From the NCBI GenBank assembly GCA_963969395.1, contig OZ017797.1, positions 25,048,001 to 25,112,000 on the forward strand: a stretch of DNA of 64,000 nt. Direction: 5' to 3'. Of the stretch, positions 35,685 through 46,105 are shown one piece after another (within the stretch, counting starts at the first letter, position 1; every line of letters starts with the position of its first letter). Below the pieces are notes generated by a model, which was given only the letters and a program-made list of their open reading frames with translations, made no database searches and was not told the DNA's origin. The stretch comes from Pseudoscleropodium purum (taxonomy: Eukaryota > Streptophyta > Bryopsida > Hypnales > Brachytheciaceae). The position numbers were made by a program, and so were the translations under genes.

Positions 35685-36090
35685 CTTCTCTCAAAAAAAT
35701 TACAGGCCATTGACTTTTTTTAAATGCTTATCTTCAAAATTGCCGTTGATTTCTTAGAAAATTACAAGGCGTTATTCTTGTGAGATTTAATCTAAGTTGT
35801 GAAAATGAATACTGGATATGGATATAGTACTACATGCGAATATGTATTGAATACTAAATATGGGTACCGGATATAGATATAGTGCTACATACAAATACAA
35901 TACCAGATATGAATACAAAATGAATTGTCCCATATTGATTGTCAATAAATTGGTTTTTGAAAATTACAAGAGAAGAGGGAGGGGGGGGGGGGGGGGGCAA
36001 AGAAAATATTAAAATTTTGAAATCCTAAATTTAAATGTTAGTGAAACTCATAACACAACAAATTGAGACCACTCAGTGTCACTATCCATT
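35685..36090 (+). repeat. Dispersed repeat with GATA/ATAC-rich core, copy 1
   Basis: Same order of landmarks as 56565-56980: CTCTCAAAAAA, GTTGATTTCT, TGTGAGATTTAATCT, a run of imperfect GAATAC/GGATATAG units, GTTTTTGAAAATTACAAGAG, a G-rich tract, then GTGTCACTAT. Here the G-rich tract has become G17 at 35981-35997. Confidence 0.8.
35981..35997 (+). repeat. Poly-G homopolymer (17 bases)
   Basis: Seventeen consecutive G within the dispersed repeat. The sister copy has a shorter, interrupted G-rich tract, so it expanded here or the count is a sequencing artefact. Confidence 0.8.
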
Positions 36091-38160
36091 CTCCTACTGG
36101 ATTAGAATTGTGTCATGCTTATCCTTGCTAAGCCAAGCATATAGTTACTTTATATCAGTCATCGATAGGGTGTTTTCAAAGAAAATTTTACGTACTTTTA
36201 TAAATAACGCCTTAGAATTAACAAACATTCATCCACTTTCATATAATTGTTAGTGCTAGCAACCTAGGTTAGTTTATAATCAATAAATTAGTACAATTGT
36301 TATTGAACATTATGAAAACTATAATGTTAGTTAGTGAGGTTAGTGAAACTTGTAACTACAAGCTAGTAATTGTATATATATTGATGTTAATGCACTCCTT
36401 GGCATGCAATAAAGTAATCAATTTATTGCATCACAAGTCTTGATTACACATTTGGATTCATAATATATTAGTTTTATCCTTGTTGATCAATGCAATGGCT
36501 TTCATCTCCATCATGCTTGCTAGATGGTTCATGCTTCTCTACTTGGCGGCTATATTAGATGCAAATGGAAAGATGCCAAACTTGCTATCAAGCTAAGTGT
36601 TTTAGTTCAAGTTCTAATAAAGTTGAAAGACGACAACCATGAATATGACCTTTGTAATAAACCTTTCACTCTTACAAGTCTCGTATGGTTCTTCTTTATT
36701 GGATTCAAGTTAATACTTCTAGTTGCTTTTCGTGATGTAGAACTACTTCTCATCAATGTAGATGTAGTCCATCAAATCTTGGCACTGCTTAGGCTTTGTT
36801 GGGTCTCACCATTGATAGATAGAACTTTAAGTGAGCAACCTTATTGATATTCTTCAAAAGCAACTTGATGGCATTCATATGTACCTTTATTTGTCCTTGA
36901 GTGATTGCAAAAAACACCAATCTAATGATTGAGAGTTGAAATTTCTCTAGTCTATTCCTACTTAAGGCGACCATGTTTATATTAGAAACATTTAATAATA
37001 CATTATATTATATCTTCCACGTTTACACAAATAGGGTTCCTTAGCATGCGCACTTTTAGACATTGAAGATGGTTTAGGACTCATTCTTTTGGTGAAATCT
37101 CATCACCATCAAATCTTCACAGATTGCCAATTTTATTTTATTTTTTGTCCATTATTTTTTATTTTTTTGTAGATTTTAAAATTAACATATACCTTTCATT
37201 AGGAAAATTTTGAGGCCTACAAAAGGCCGCGAGTTTTGTATTGTTGCGGTGCAATTATGAAAAAACTAAAAAATTAAAAACTAAAATTTAGAATCTGACA
37301 TAGCACTACCTGTGCCATGTCAATACTACATCAAATTGACTATTTTCTTAAAATTAAAAATAATAATATTTTTTTTCCAAATTTTTATTTTATTTTTTCT
37401 CTTTTTGTACTTTGGAGGGGTCAAAAATAAAAAGTGGCAGCCCTCCTTTGGCCATAGAATTCTTGTAATGTCTATGAAAAAATGGAACATTATTCTGGTG
37501 GATACAACTAAGATTGTGTAGTACTCACAAAAGACACTTGTCAATAGCACAATAGATCTAGAGTACAATCAATGGCCCAAAATTGATGCCAAAGCTTTTT
37601 TTTCTAATAAATATTCATAGTACTTAGCATCAAATCCCCAATTTTTGGCAAAATGCTATAAAAACAACTAATCTTTCTTGCAATCACCTCTTTTAGCTAT
37701 GCAATGATGGAGGATTGATTTGGATATGTTTAGCTTAAAAACTAACAAACATTTATTCTAGTGCAACAATAAAGGAATGCCCTAATCATCTTCTTGCACT
37801 CAACTTGCTTTGTCATCTTGGATAATGCATTGGCAACAAGCTTGTCATTTTGCTAGTGATTTTTGTGCTTGTTATGAGCCTTGCTAGTCACTCCAAATCA
37901 CTTGGTGACATCCTTGAAGGCACCATGTTAAAAGCAACCTAACACTTGTAGCTTCTACTTGATCAAGGGCATGTAGTAGCCAAAAAAAACAGCTCCAAAT
38001 GCAACAACTCATTCAAGGTTTAGGTTGATTTCTTGCTCAAGAAAGACTTTGATATATGGTACAATGGCTTCTAGAAGCTTGGTAAAGAGGCCCCATTGCT
38101 CCACTAGCTAGGTGATCAATAGGCATATCAATAGACACTTTTTATATATCAAACACAATT
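36091..38160. other. AT-rich spacer, no gene seen
   Basis: About 2 kb. Reading frames up to 107 codons (for example 36524-36847) have no recognisable motif and biased AT-rich composition. No RNA gene seen. Confidence 0.5.
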
Positions 38161-38438
38161 GGAATTGCACTAGAAAAAAATAAATACGCTATGAGGGCAA
38201 TAAATTTTTCAATTTTGACTATTTGTCTTTAGTAATGTAAAAGGGAGTCAATTACTATTTGTCTTTAGGAAGTAAAAAGGAAATGAATGATAAAAGACAA
38301 TTAGACGAAGGATATTAAAAGTTGTATCTAGGTTGATAGGAAGAGTGACGAATTTTTACGATATTGGTTGATACTAAAGTCTTACACCTTTTCAGTAGCT
38401 TAAGTTAGACAATTTGTCGATTTTCTTTTTTCTCAATT

Positions 38439-38456
38439 TCTCTCTCTCTCTCTCTT
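38439..38456 (+). repeat. TC microsatellite
   Basis: A short run of TC dinucleotides (about eight units). Confidence 0.8.
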
Positions 38457-39127
38457 GGTCTGTCATTCTCTCGTGTCTTAAGTGTTGAGCTTTATTTATA
38501 AATTTGTGAACTTCTTTAATAATATAAATCATCTTTTGAACTAATTGTCAAAGCATAACAACACATTTGTGTGAGATTGTTGATCTAGTGATTGGATTTG
38601 GTTGTGTTAAAATTGTGAATGTAATCCAGTGATTGGATTTTATTGTTTGTGTGTTTGTAGACAATTTGTGAAATTATTGTTTCTTGCTTGTGCTATAGTG
38701 CATTGTTGTGATCTACGAATTGGAACAATTGGTTTGAATCTATTGAATTTCTTGTATGTGACAATTTGTCTTTGCATCTGTAAATTGATCTAGTGATTGG
38801 ATTTGTACACATAATAATTGTAACCCTTTGTTGAGTAAGTTTGGAATTATTTCTTGTGAATGTTTGTACTTGTGATTGGTTGTGACAAATTATCAGTGTT
38901 TGTTTGTGATCAAATGATCGAGTTGATAACTCTGATTGAATGAATTGCATTTATTGTTACTTGACTAATTGTCATATATGTTGTATTGAATGTTGTGAAT
39001 ATTTGTGCTATGATTCTTATTTGAGTTTTGTAAGCTCATTTTCAACAATCAATTAGTGAGTCTTAGTTGAGTTATGAAATTCAAAACAATTTGTTCTCTA
39101 GAGTAGAAGCTTGAAGGTGAGCTCGAC

Positions 39128-39278
39128 TACTACAAGGGAATGCTGCCAATTTCTATCATTTTGGACAAGTTTTTTGTCAATTTTTTGTCAATTTGGACAT
39201 TTTTTTTGTCAAGTGACAAAAAATTGACAAAAAAAACATGTCCAAAATGATAGATATTGGTAGCATTCCTTTGTAGTG
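39128..39278. mobile_element. CACTA-like foldback MITE 1
   Basis: A 151-bp element that is an almost complete inverted repeat. The left arm begins TACTACAAGGGAATGCTGCC and the right arm, read in reverse, begins CACTACAAAGGAATGCTACC; pairing continues through TATCATTTTGGACA. It is flanked by GAC on both sides (39125-39127 and 39279-39281), the 3-bp target duplication expected of CACTA elements. It is too short to encode a transposase. Confidence 0.8.
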
Positions 39279-40834
39279 GACTAATTGTCAATTAAGAAGG
39301 CGGAGTTTGCAGAGAAGTGGATAAAAGACGAAATGATTTGGAACAACCGGTAGAGTGATTCTTAATTTGGTAAGTTCATCTACAACTAATTGTCTTTGAT
39401 AGGGTGTGCAACTATAGATAAGTATAGCTGAGATTTTTTATAGTTAATTTGACAAATAGACCATAATCAAAGTAGTGTGAAAAGTCCATTGATTGAAAAT
39501 AACATGTTGATCAATGATGTGGTGAGTCCTAAGATAGGCAAGTCAAATTGTCAACAAGTTCATAAGCAATGATTGCTGGATTGAACGAATTGTCTACTTT
39601 CCTGGAGAGGAAAGAAATATTAAATAACAAATTGTTGCATTAGCTTTAGTCAATACCAATAACATTCAAATATCTATAAAATTGTTTATGTTTAGACCTT
39701 GTGTGTTGATGGCTAAGATTCTATGTGAATTCAAGAGTGAATTTAAAAATTGCTTAGACTAATTGTTATAGTAATGTATTTGTTTGTAATTGTGAATTAT
39801 GTTACTATGAAAGACTAATTGTGGTGGGATGTGGGTTCATTAAATTGAGCTGTTGTGGAAGGTTGAAAAAGGCAAGTTGATAGGAGACAAATTGTCAAAT
39901 AATTAACTAATAGGAAATATGAGTGTTAGATTCATTTGAACTTTGGGAAGTTAACAATTAAGTGAATTTGTATCAATTTGTTGTTGTGGATTAAGTTGGA
40001 TAATTTTAGAAGACATGGGGAGATAAAACAACCTATGGCAATTTGATTGTTGAGCATCTAGTTCTTGAATTGAATTGTTTAAACAAATTGTCAAGGGCAC
40101 TGGAATGAATTAGGGAAGAATTCACTCATAAGGAACTACTAGTGTGTGCCTTTGATTGAAAAATCACAAGTCTAGACATTGTGTATCATGAGTGACTAAT
40201 TGTCTTCCTAGGGAAATACTAGTGGTTGCTTGGAAGCAATTATAAATTAATGTGAGCTAGAGGCTTATAGTTTCAATTGGATTCCTATTGAAAAGAGATT
40301 GTAATTATGTAGACAACTAATTTGGATGATAGCTTGAGTGTGGAAGGTTGTAGCACAGTCTTGGGATGATGGTATGATTCTAGAGTTAAATGGAAATGTA
40401 CACTTTGACAAGTTGTTTGTGAATGTGCAACTAAACATAAGCTTGGTGATTGCATAACACTCATGCCTTGCATTTAGATAGAGACAAATTGTTGTAGAAC
40501 AAGGATTGATTTACCACTCATCTAACTAGTAATGAGGCTAGTTAATTAGTGACTGGACAAATTGTCTTGGTAACACAAATCACCAATAATTAAAGAATTG
40601 TGTATTATTATATGAGTATATTTATATTATAAATTTGCATTGGTCTAGCATTAGATCATGTGCATGACAAATTGTGGTCAAACCTGACAAATTGTTGGAA
40701 AAACACTCGTAGAATACTAGGCAGAACTGGGACAACATTTCATGTGTCCATAACATTTTTTAAAGGACTGGCAACCTAATTTTACCTTGGGAATAAGAGT
40801 ATTGTACAATTGAACTATAGACAAGTTGTTAAGT

Positions 40835-41716
40835 AAATTCCACATTATTCTAACTTACAAGTGACTTCTTGCTGCAAAACATTAGACTACTTGACCATTC
40901 CTCTTAGATTTGGAATCCCTATACTATAGTCCTAAATTTTGGAAGATAGGCAAAACTAAGACTACATTCACAAATAATGATTTACTAGTGATGGAGAGCA
41001 ATCACGTGTCTAAATTTCAATGAAACATTCAACATCAAACTTGCTTTTCAAATACACTACATCATTATTTTTTGACAAAATTTGACTTTATTTTAACTAA
41101 TTTAGATGAACCATGGAATTATTTGGAGGCAAAGGAGTAAGTATGAATGGTTAGTAATGGAGAGTAGTCATGAGGCCAAATTTCAAAAGGACATTTAACA
41201 TCAAACCTACTTTCTAAACTCACAGTAATATTGCTTCTTGACAAAATTAGACCTTATTTTAATTAGTTTAGTCAAATGATAGAATTAATTTAGGGAGAAG
41301 AGTAATTTGACCATTTTCAACTAAGGAGCTTGAAAATGGGTATACTAGATGTGGATTGTCATGTGTTAGGGAGAACTTGGTTACCAAGCCTAAATTGATC
41401 AACACATGTTACAAAAGCAAGAAAAAGTTAGAAGTTCCCGCTCCCCAAGGCACAAATAATTCACCACTCCAATGGTTGGAAATTTGTCGCTCATCCTATG
41501 GGAGTTGTTGAAGTGTTGAACATGTGTAAGAGACATTGGAAGTTCTTTTTAGTAACAATGTTGCTTGTCCCTCTATGCACATGACCCCCACCTTGAGATG
41601 CCATTAGAATCTTACCATCTTACCATGGCACATTGTAGGTTCAAGTGTTTAGCTCAAATTGTGACGTGGCCTATGTTGAATAAGGATAGAGGCTGCAACT
41701 GGTGGGACGCATATAC
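40835..41716. other. Spacer between the motif array and the MITE upstream of the RETICULATA-related gene
   Basis: About 0.9 kb. Two diverged copies of a roughly 100-bp segment (ATGGAGAG(C/T)A(A/G)TCA then TTTCAA, ACATCAAAC and TTGACAAAAT) lie at about 40990-41090 and 41157-41255. No gene seen. Confidence 0.5.
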
Positions 41717-42073
41717 TTAGCCTGTTTACACTCCCTGCGCATGTTGGCAGGGAGTCCCAAATTGAACTTGAGTTAAAATGACTAAACATGCGGCGCACAG
41801 GCAGGAAGGAGTTTCGTGACAGCCACTTTCAAGTGGCAGGGGACCTACGGTTTGGTAGGGAACCTACCATGAATTGCTATAAAGGCTACAAATTGTGTGT
41901 AGGCACTTCTTGAAAATGGGCATAAATACCATTTAGTGTAAAGGATTTGGGGCTAAAGGAGGGTTACTTTTTCTGCCTGCCAGCAGGGATGTGGGAACCA
42001 CTTTCATTCCACTCCCTGCCGCAGGCAGATGCGGGTCGCCTGCGCCGGCCAGCAGGGAGTGTAAACGGGCTAA
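41717..42073. mobile_element. GC-rich MITE with TTAGCC terminal inverted repeats
   Basis: The left end TTAGCCTGTTTACACTCCCT and the right end, reversed, TTAGCCCGTTTACACTCCCT match at 19 of 20 positions. The interior holds repeated CAGGGA/TCCCTG motifs (near 41734, 41748, 41838, 41980, 42020 and 42052). The element is much GC-richer than the spacer and ends about 290 bp before the RETICULATA-related start codon. It may use a TA target duplication; family not assigned. Confidence 0.75.
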
Positions 42074-42284
42074 CTGTAAGCTTAAGTCCGCAGGCACGCC
42101 AAACCATTTATAAGGACAGTATGGGCGTGCCCCGGTGGAGATGCTCTTATGAATGGTACATTTTGGCCCCAAGCATGCGAGGAGAACTTCGGGAACTGCC
42201 CGAGATCGACGGTGATCGTGGGGACGCGAAATCCGACGGTGCCCAGGGATCCTCAGCCTCCACTAAGATTCAGAGGTCTCACTC

Positions 42285-42359
42285 TCAAATTGGGCTATGG
42301 GTTTAGGGTTTCAGGAACCGTAAGAGCTGTGTTCGACGTTCCAGAGCGGAAGTTTGGTT
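42285..42359 (+). promoter_or_regulatory. Telo-box and site II motif upstream of the RETICULATA-related gene
   Basis: TGGGCT (site II type) at 42291-42296 is followed by TTTAGGGTTT at 42302-42311, about 50-70 bp before the start codon. This pairing is common in plant housekeeping and organelle-biogenesis promoters. Confidence 0.55.
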
Positions 42360-43866
42360 ATGGCTTCGGCAATGGCTGGCCTTATTGCACAGCCGTGTAC
42401 TGTGCAAGCTTCTTTCCCGGCCCTGAACTCATCCAGAATTCCAAGACAACGCGTCTCGTTATCTCTTGGGTTCACCTCCTCGTCTGGTTTTGGGAAGGAC
42501 CCGATTACTACAGGTATGTTCTCTTTTCTAGTCTCTGACAAGACACTGCTTTGAAGTAAATTTTCATGATGCCTGAGGGACTGTTTCCTGGACTGGACGT
42601 ACTTGTTGCAGGTCCGCTTCTTTTCGTGATAGTTAACCCCTGAAGGACGAAAGATTCATGGTTTGGGAATTGCCATTTTGCTTGATTGTTATGTAGATAA
42701 TATAATTAAACGGGGGTGAAATTTTATGCCACCAGAAACAGTGAAGAACATTGCATATTAAATATAATTGGACAAGAGAAGTACTCATATGACTTGCTCA
42801 AAACTGCTAAAATATTTGAGGCCCGATTAGGGGTTTTGTTCCTTAAGGCGTTCGCCATCTCTCTTTTGAACTCAAGGGTGGCATTGGAGCTTATGTTGGT
42901 TGCGTTATCACTTATGCAGGAAAATCGTACCTAAGGGTTTCCTCATCGTCTGTACCTCTTGAAGGCAATGAGCCAAGCTTAGATTTAGGAGGTGGTGGAA
43001 ACGGGGCTGGTCTTAATGGATCAGGAAGTGGCTCTGGTGGTGGTGGTGGCGGTGATTCATATGGGAAAGGAGAAAGTGAAGGAGGCTCTCGTGGTGGAAT
43101 ACTTGGTGTGTTTTGGAAAGGGTGGAATGACCGCGTTCGAGCCGATCCCCAATTTCCTTTCAAGGTGTTGATGGAAGAAGTTGTTGGTGTGGGAGCATGT
43201 GTTTTGGGGGACATGCTGACGAGGCCCAATTTTGGCCTGAATGAGTTGGACTTCGTTTTCTGCACCCTTGTGGTGGGTTCTATCGTGAACTTCTCTTTGA
43301 TGTACTTGCTAGCCCCCACAAGCGTTGGAGCAGTTGCTACCCATCTTCCAGGAATCTTCGCCAGCTGTCCTAGCGGTCACATGTTCGAGTCTGGAACATA
43401 TTCCTTGCTCGATCGTGCAGGTACATTTGTATATAAGGGTGCACAGTTTGCAATGGTTGGATTCGCTGCAGGTCTTGTGGGCACCGCTGTCTCCAACACT
43501 CTCCTGGCGGTGAGGAAGAAGATGGATCCGGATTTTGTCGTGCAAAATACTCCTCCGCCAACGCTTTTGAATGCTGGCACTTGGGCTCTTCAAATGGGTT
43601 TGAGCAGCAACTCCCGCTACCAGTCCTTGAACGGTCTAGAGTTTGCTCTTGCAGGCAAGCTACCGCCACCAGTCTTCAAAACCGGTGTGTTGGTTGTTCG
43701 TGCTCTGAACAACGTCGTCGGTGGTATGTCATTTGTTGCCCTTGCACGCATCACTGGCTCCCAGAAATCTAGCCCCCCTCCTCCCCCTGCGGTGGCTTCC
43801 GTTCAGGAAAAACTGGTGGAATCTGTAGACGAAGTCGCGGATAAAACTGTCGGAAGTCGTGCATGA
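42360..43866 (+). CDS. RER: RETICULATA-related chloroplast membrane protein (DUF3411)
   Basis: Plant-specific plastid-envelope family; in Arabidopsis, mutants of members have altered mesophyll and reticulate leaves. The molecular function is unsettled, with a transport role suggested. Two exons: 42360-42513 and 42920-43866, with a Gly codon split by a GT-AG intron; 1101 bp, 366 aa. Residues 1 to about 60 are a Ser/Ala/Arg transit peptide. A Gly-rich linker follows at about 74-111. The DUF3411 domain (about 114-335) has FWKGWNDRVRADPQFPFKVL, EEVVGVGACVLGDMLTRPNF, a hydrophobic helix near 163-183, GAQFAMVGFAAGLVGTAVSN, and a late VVRALNNVVGGMSFVALARI. The C-terminus is Pro-rich (SSPPPPPAVAS) then acidic. 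Gene copy number and closest Arabidopsis member (RER1-7) cannot be told here. Confidence 0.92.
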
Positions 43867-46105
43867 TTTTTTGGAGATTCTTGAGTGAAGAGAATTTGAG
43901 CAGATTGTAGACAGGGAATTCCCTTGATACACTGGGCCGATTCGATATCAGCAGGTTTGACATCTGGATACTGTCCCCTGGATTTTTCCCCCAGTTCCAG
44001 TTTTGCGCAGGTTTCGAAGCTTTTCACGTGCTGAAGGAGAGCTATTGTCTGACCTTGTGACTCGGACCTTTTTCGTGTAGGTACTTGTAAGCTTCTTGTC
44101 AGCAGTTTTCCCTTTATGCGCATTCCAGTCACAGTAGGATGGGGTTGTGTCACTGAAGAGCCTGTCTTTCAGCGTGCGAAACAGATCAAATTTCTAAGTG
44201 CCCTTAGTGTGATACCTGAGCTTTAGATCTGTCTTTGATTTGAGTCAATAAATTCGATTAGATATAGGTCGAGAAAATTTTCCTGCTGAGTGCCAGGGAT
44301 TTGGTCTAGCAGATTTTTTGCTTATCAAATTAGTTCATCCTATGTGGAGGGCTATGGCGGCTCACCCGCCACCTATGCACTTGCCACCTGATGTTTTTCA
44401 TTCTAGAATTTAAACTTTGTACAGCTACTTTATTGCCATGTCAATTTTGCGCCACTCTCTGCTGTGGCATAAACGACGTGTAAATTTCTTTAATCTTCGA
44501 TCTGTTTTTTTTGTTATTGTAGTAGTTTATATGTTCGTTGTATCTGAATATCGTTTGCTTTTGTGGAACGAGTACCGGTACATCAGATTGCGAGGCTCAT
44601 TTTCTACAATTAAGTTACGTGTAGATTCCTGACATCACTCATGCTTTTATTAGACGATCACTACCCCTAAGAGCGTATCTGTACTTCTGTAGCCTCTTCC
44701 TGTGGAAATATAAAGTTTGCTTGCACACTGCTCCATGATTAGAGAATTAGAAATGTCTTTTTGGACTCGATTTTTTTGTAGAAATTATGGTTGGTTGATT
44801 ATCCCATGCCCTCATTTTTTCATGATACTAGAAGGCAGTGATGAGCCCCAAGAAGCGTACGTGAGATATATTTGGAGGTGGACCCATATTTGCAAGGGCA
44901 ACACATTTGTCAATTTCTCTGATTTTTGAATTCCCATAAGTTGTTGCAAACACTTATTCAACGCTTTGATCGTAATCCCTAAAATGTTGCAGTGTTTCAA
45001 GGCCCAAAACTGCTTCAAACTGCTTCAAAATTGACGCAACTTAAGAATATCGTCAGAAAATAAAAAATATCTTGTATACCGGTAGAAGAGGCGGCGTAAA
45101 TGTATCTTACTGCAGCTAAAGCAACTCTGTACAAAAAAATTGTAAATTAACTTCTAGACAATCCGAATGGAACAAGTCATCTACTCCTCGGCCTGTTGCT
45201 CAATGCACCAAGTCCTTCTCTACCTGTATACCATTTTGTGGAAAGGATTTGCACCTATTGTCATGGCAAATTCCTCCATGAGGCAACCTTCTAACGGAGT
45301 CCAGAACTAAAATATGAAGCCACCTATTCTACTCCAAACTACCGCTAATCAATGTCATATCACTGTCAAGGCAGTGAGGCATTTTCAATTCAAAACTCGT
45401 TGTCCACAATCTGCTTCATACCCATCATCAAGCCGCATGACGATGGGCATCACTGAAATCAACCAAAATCAGGTGACTATTGAGCGTGTGTGGTAATGGA
45501 GAAACTCCGACATTTGGGGGAGACTGGCGTCCACCAGACAACGTAAGAGCCGAGAGCCGGAGATATGAGAAGGTTAGCTATCGAACATAAGCGGTAGTCC
45601 CTGCATGTGATTGTGGCTGTTGGGATCTAACCTCTTAATGGACCATAAGAACTAGCCGTGCATATGCTCTATATCCCATTTCTACCTGACGAACTAAAAG
45701 TATTCACCTCCACTCTGAGTATGCCAAGTAGCCCATCTCTGATTGATGAACTAGAAAATTTCTCCTCTGCTGAGCATACAACCCATCATGCACTGTTGCT
45801 ACCGATACCGATACAGCAGCAACAGAGCACCACCAAATACTCAAAATGGCCCATTTACCTCGAAACTTCGGCAAGTCTCACCACAAGGAAACGCCTCAAC
45901 TGACCTCGGCTGGACTCACGTACAGCAGAGTGCTCTAGCTGCAGGGTGAACTGTGCGCAGTGCATTTTCACTTCCTTGTTCCGTTGAAGTGGAATTTTGC
46001 CAATACGCCCACCAAGAAACTCCAAAATGGTGATCGCAGTAACCATGGATTGTTTTGTTTGGAAACCATTGCCTTCCCACAGATTTCGCAGGGAAAGCAT
46101 AGCCT
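43867..46105. other. Intergenic between convergent RETICULATA-related and WD40 genes
   Basis: About 2.2 kb between two genes that point at each other, so it holds both 3' UTRs. No further gene or repeat stands out. Confidence 0.5.

Larger units (their letters stand above)
38217..40834. repeat. Array of about 28 short GACAATTTGTC-like motifs
   Basis: A near-palindromic 11-mer, (G/A)AC(A/T)AATTGTC or GACAATTTGTC, recurs at irregular spacings of roughly 30-200 bp through 2.6 kb. Examples: 38407, 38539, 38659, 38760, 38884, 38962, 39279, 39384, 39585, 39756, 39813, 39886, 40072, 40192, 40479, 40556, 40665 and 40685. The sequence between motifs is not repeated, so this is not a satellite. It resembles the subterminal binding-site arrays of CACTA transposons. 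CACTAGAAAAAAATAAAT, a CACTA-like end, lies just before it at 38169, but I found no matching right end. No coding capacity. Confidence 0.7.

Noticed and set aside
37756..38180. CACTA element bounded by CTAGTG and CACTAG
   Set aside because: The two termini face the wrong way (TAGTG before CACTA) and no target duplication is seen.
38217..40834. CRISPR-like array
   Set aside because: The motif is only 11 bp, spacing is irregular and the setting is a plant nuclear genome.
42149..42538. 129-codon frame overlapping the RETICULATA-related first exon
   Set aside because: It is in another frame; the true start at 42360 gives a transit peptide and a correct splice into the DUF3411 domain.
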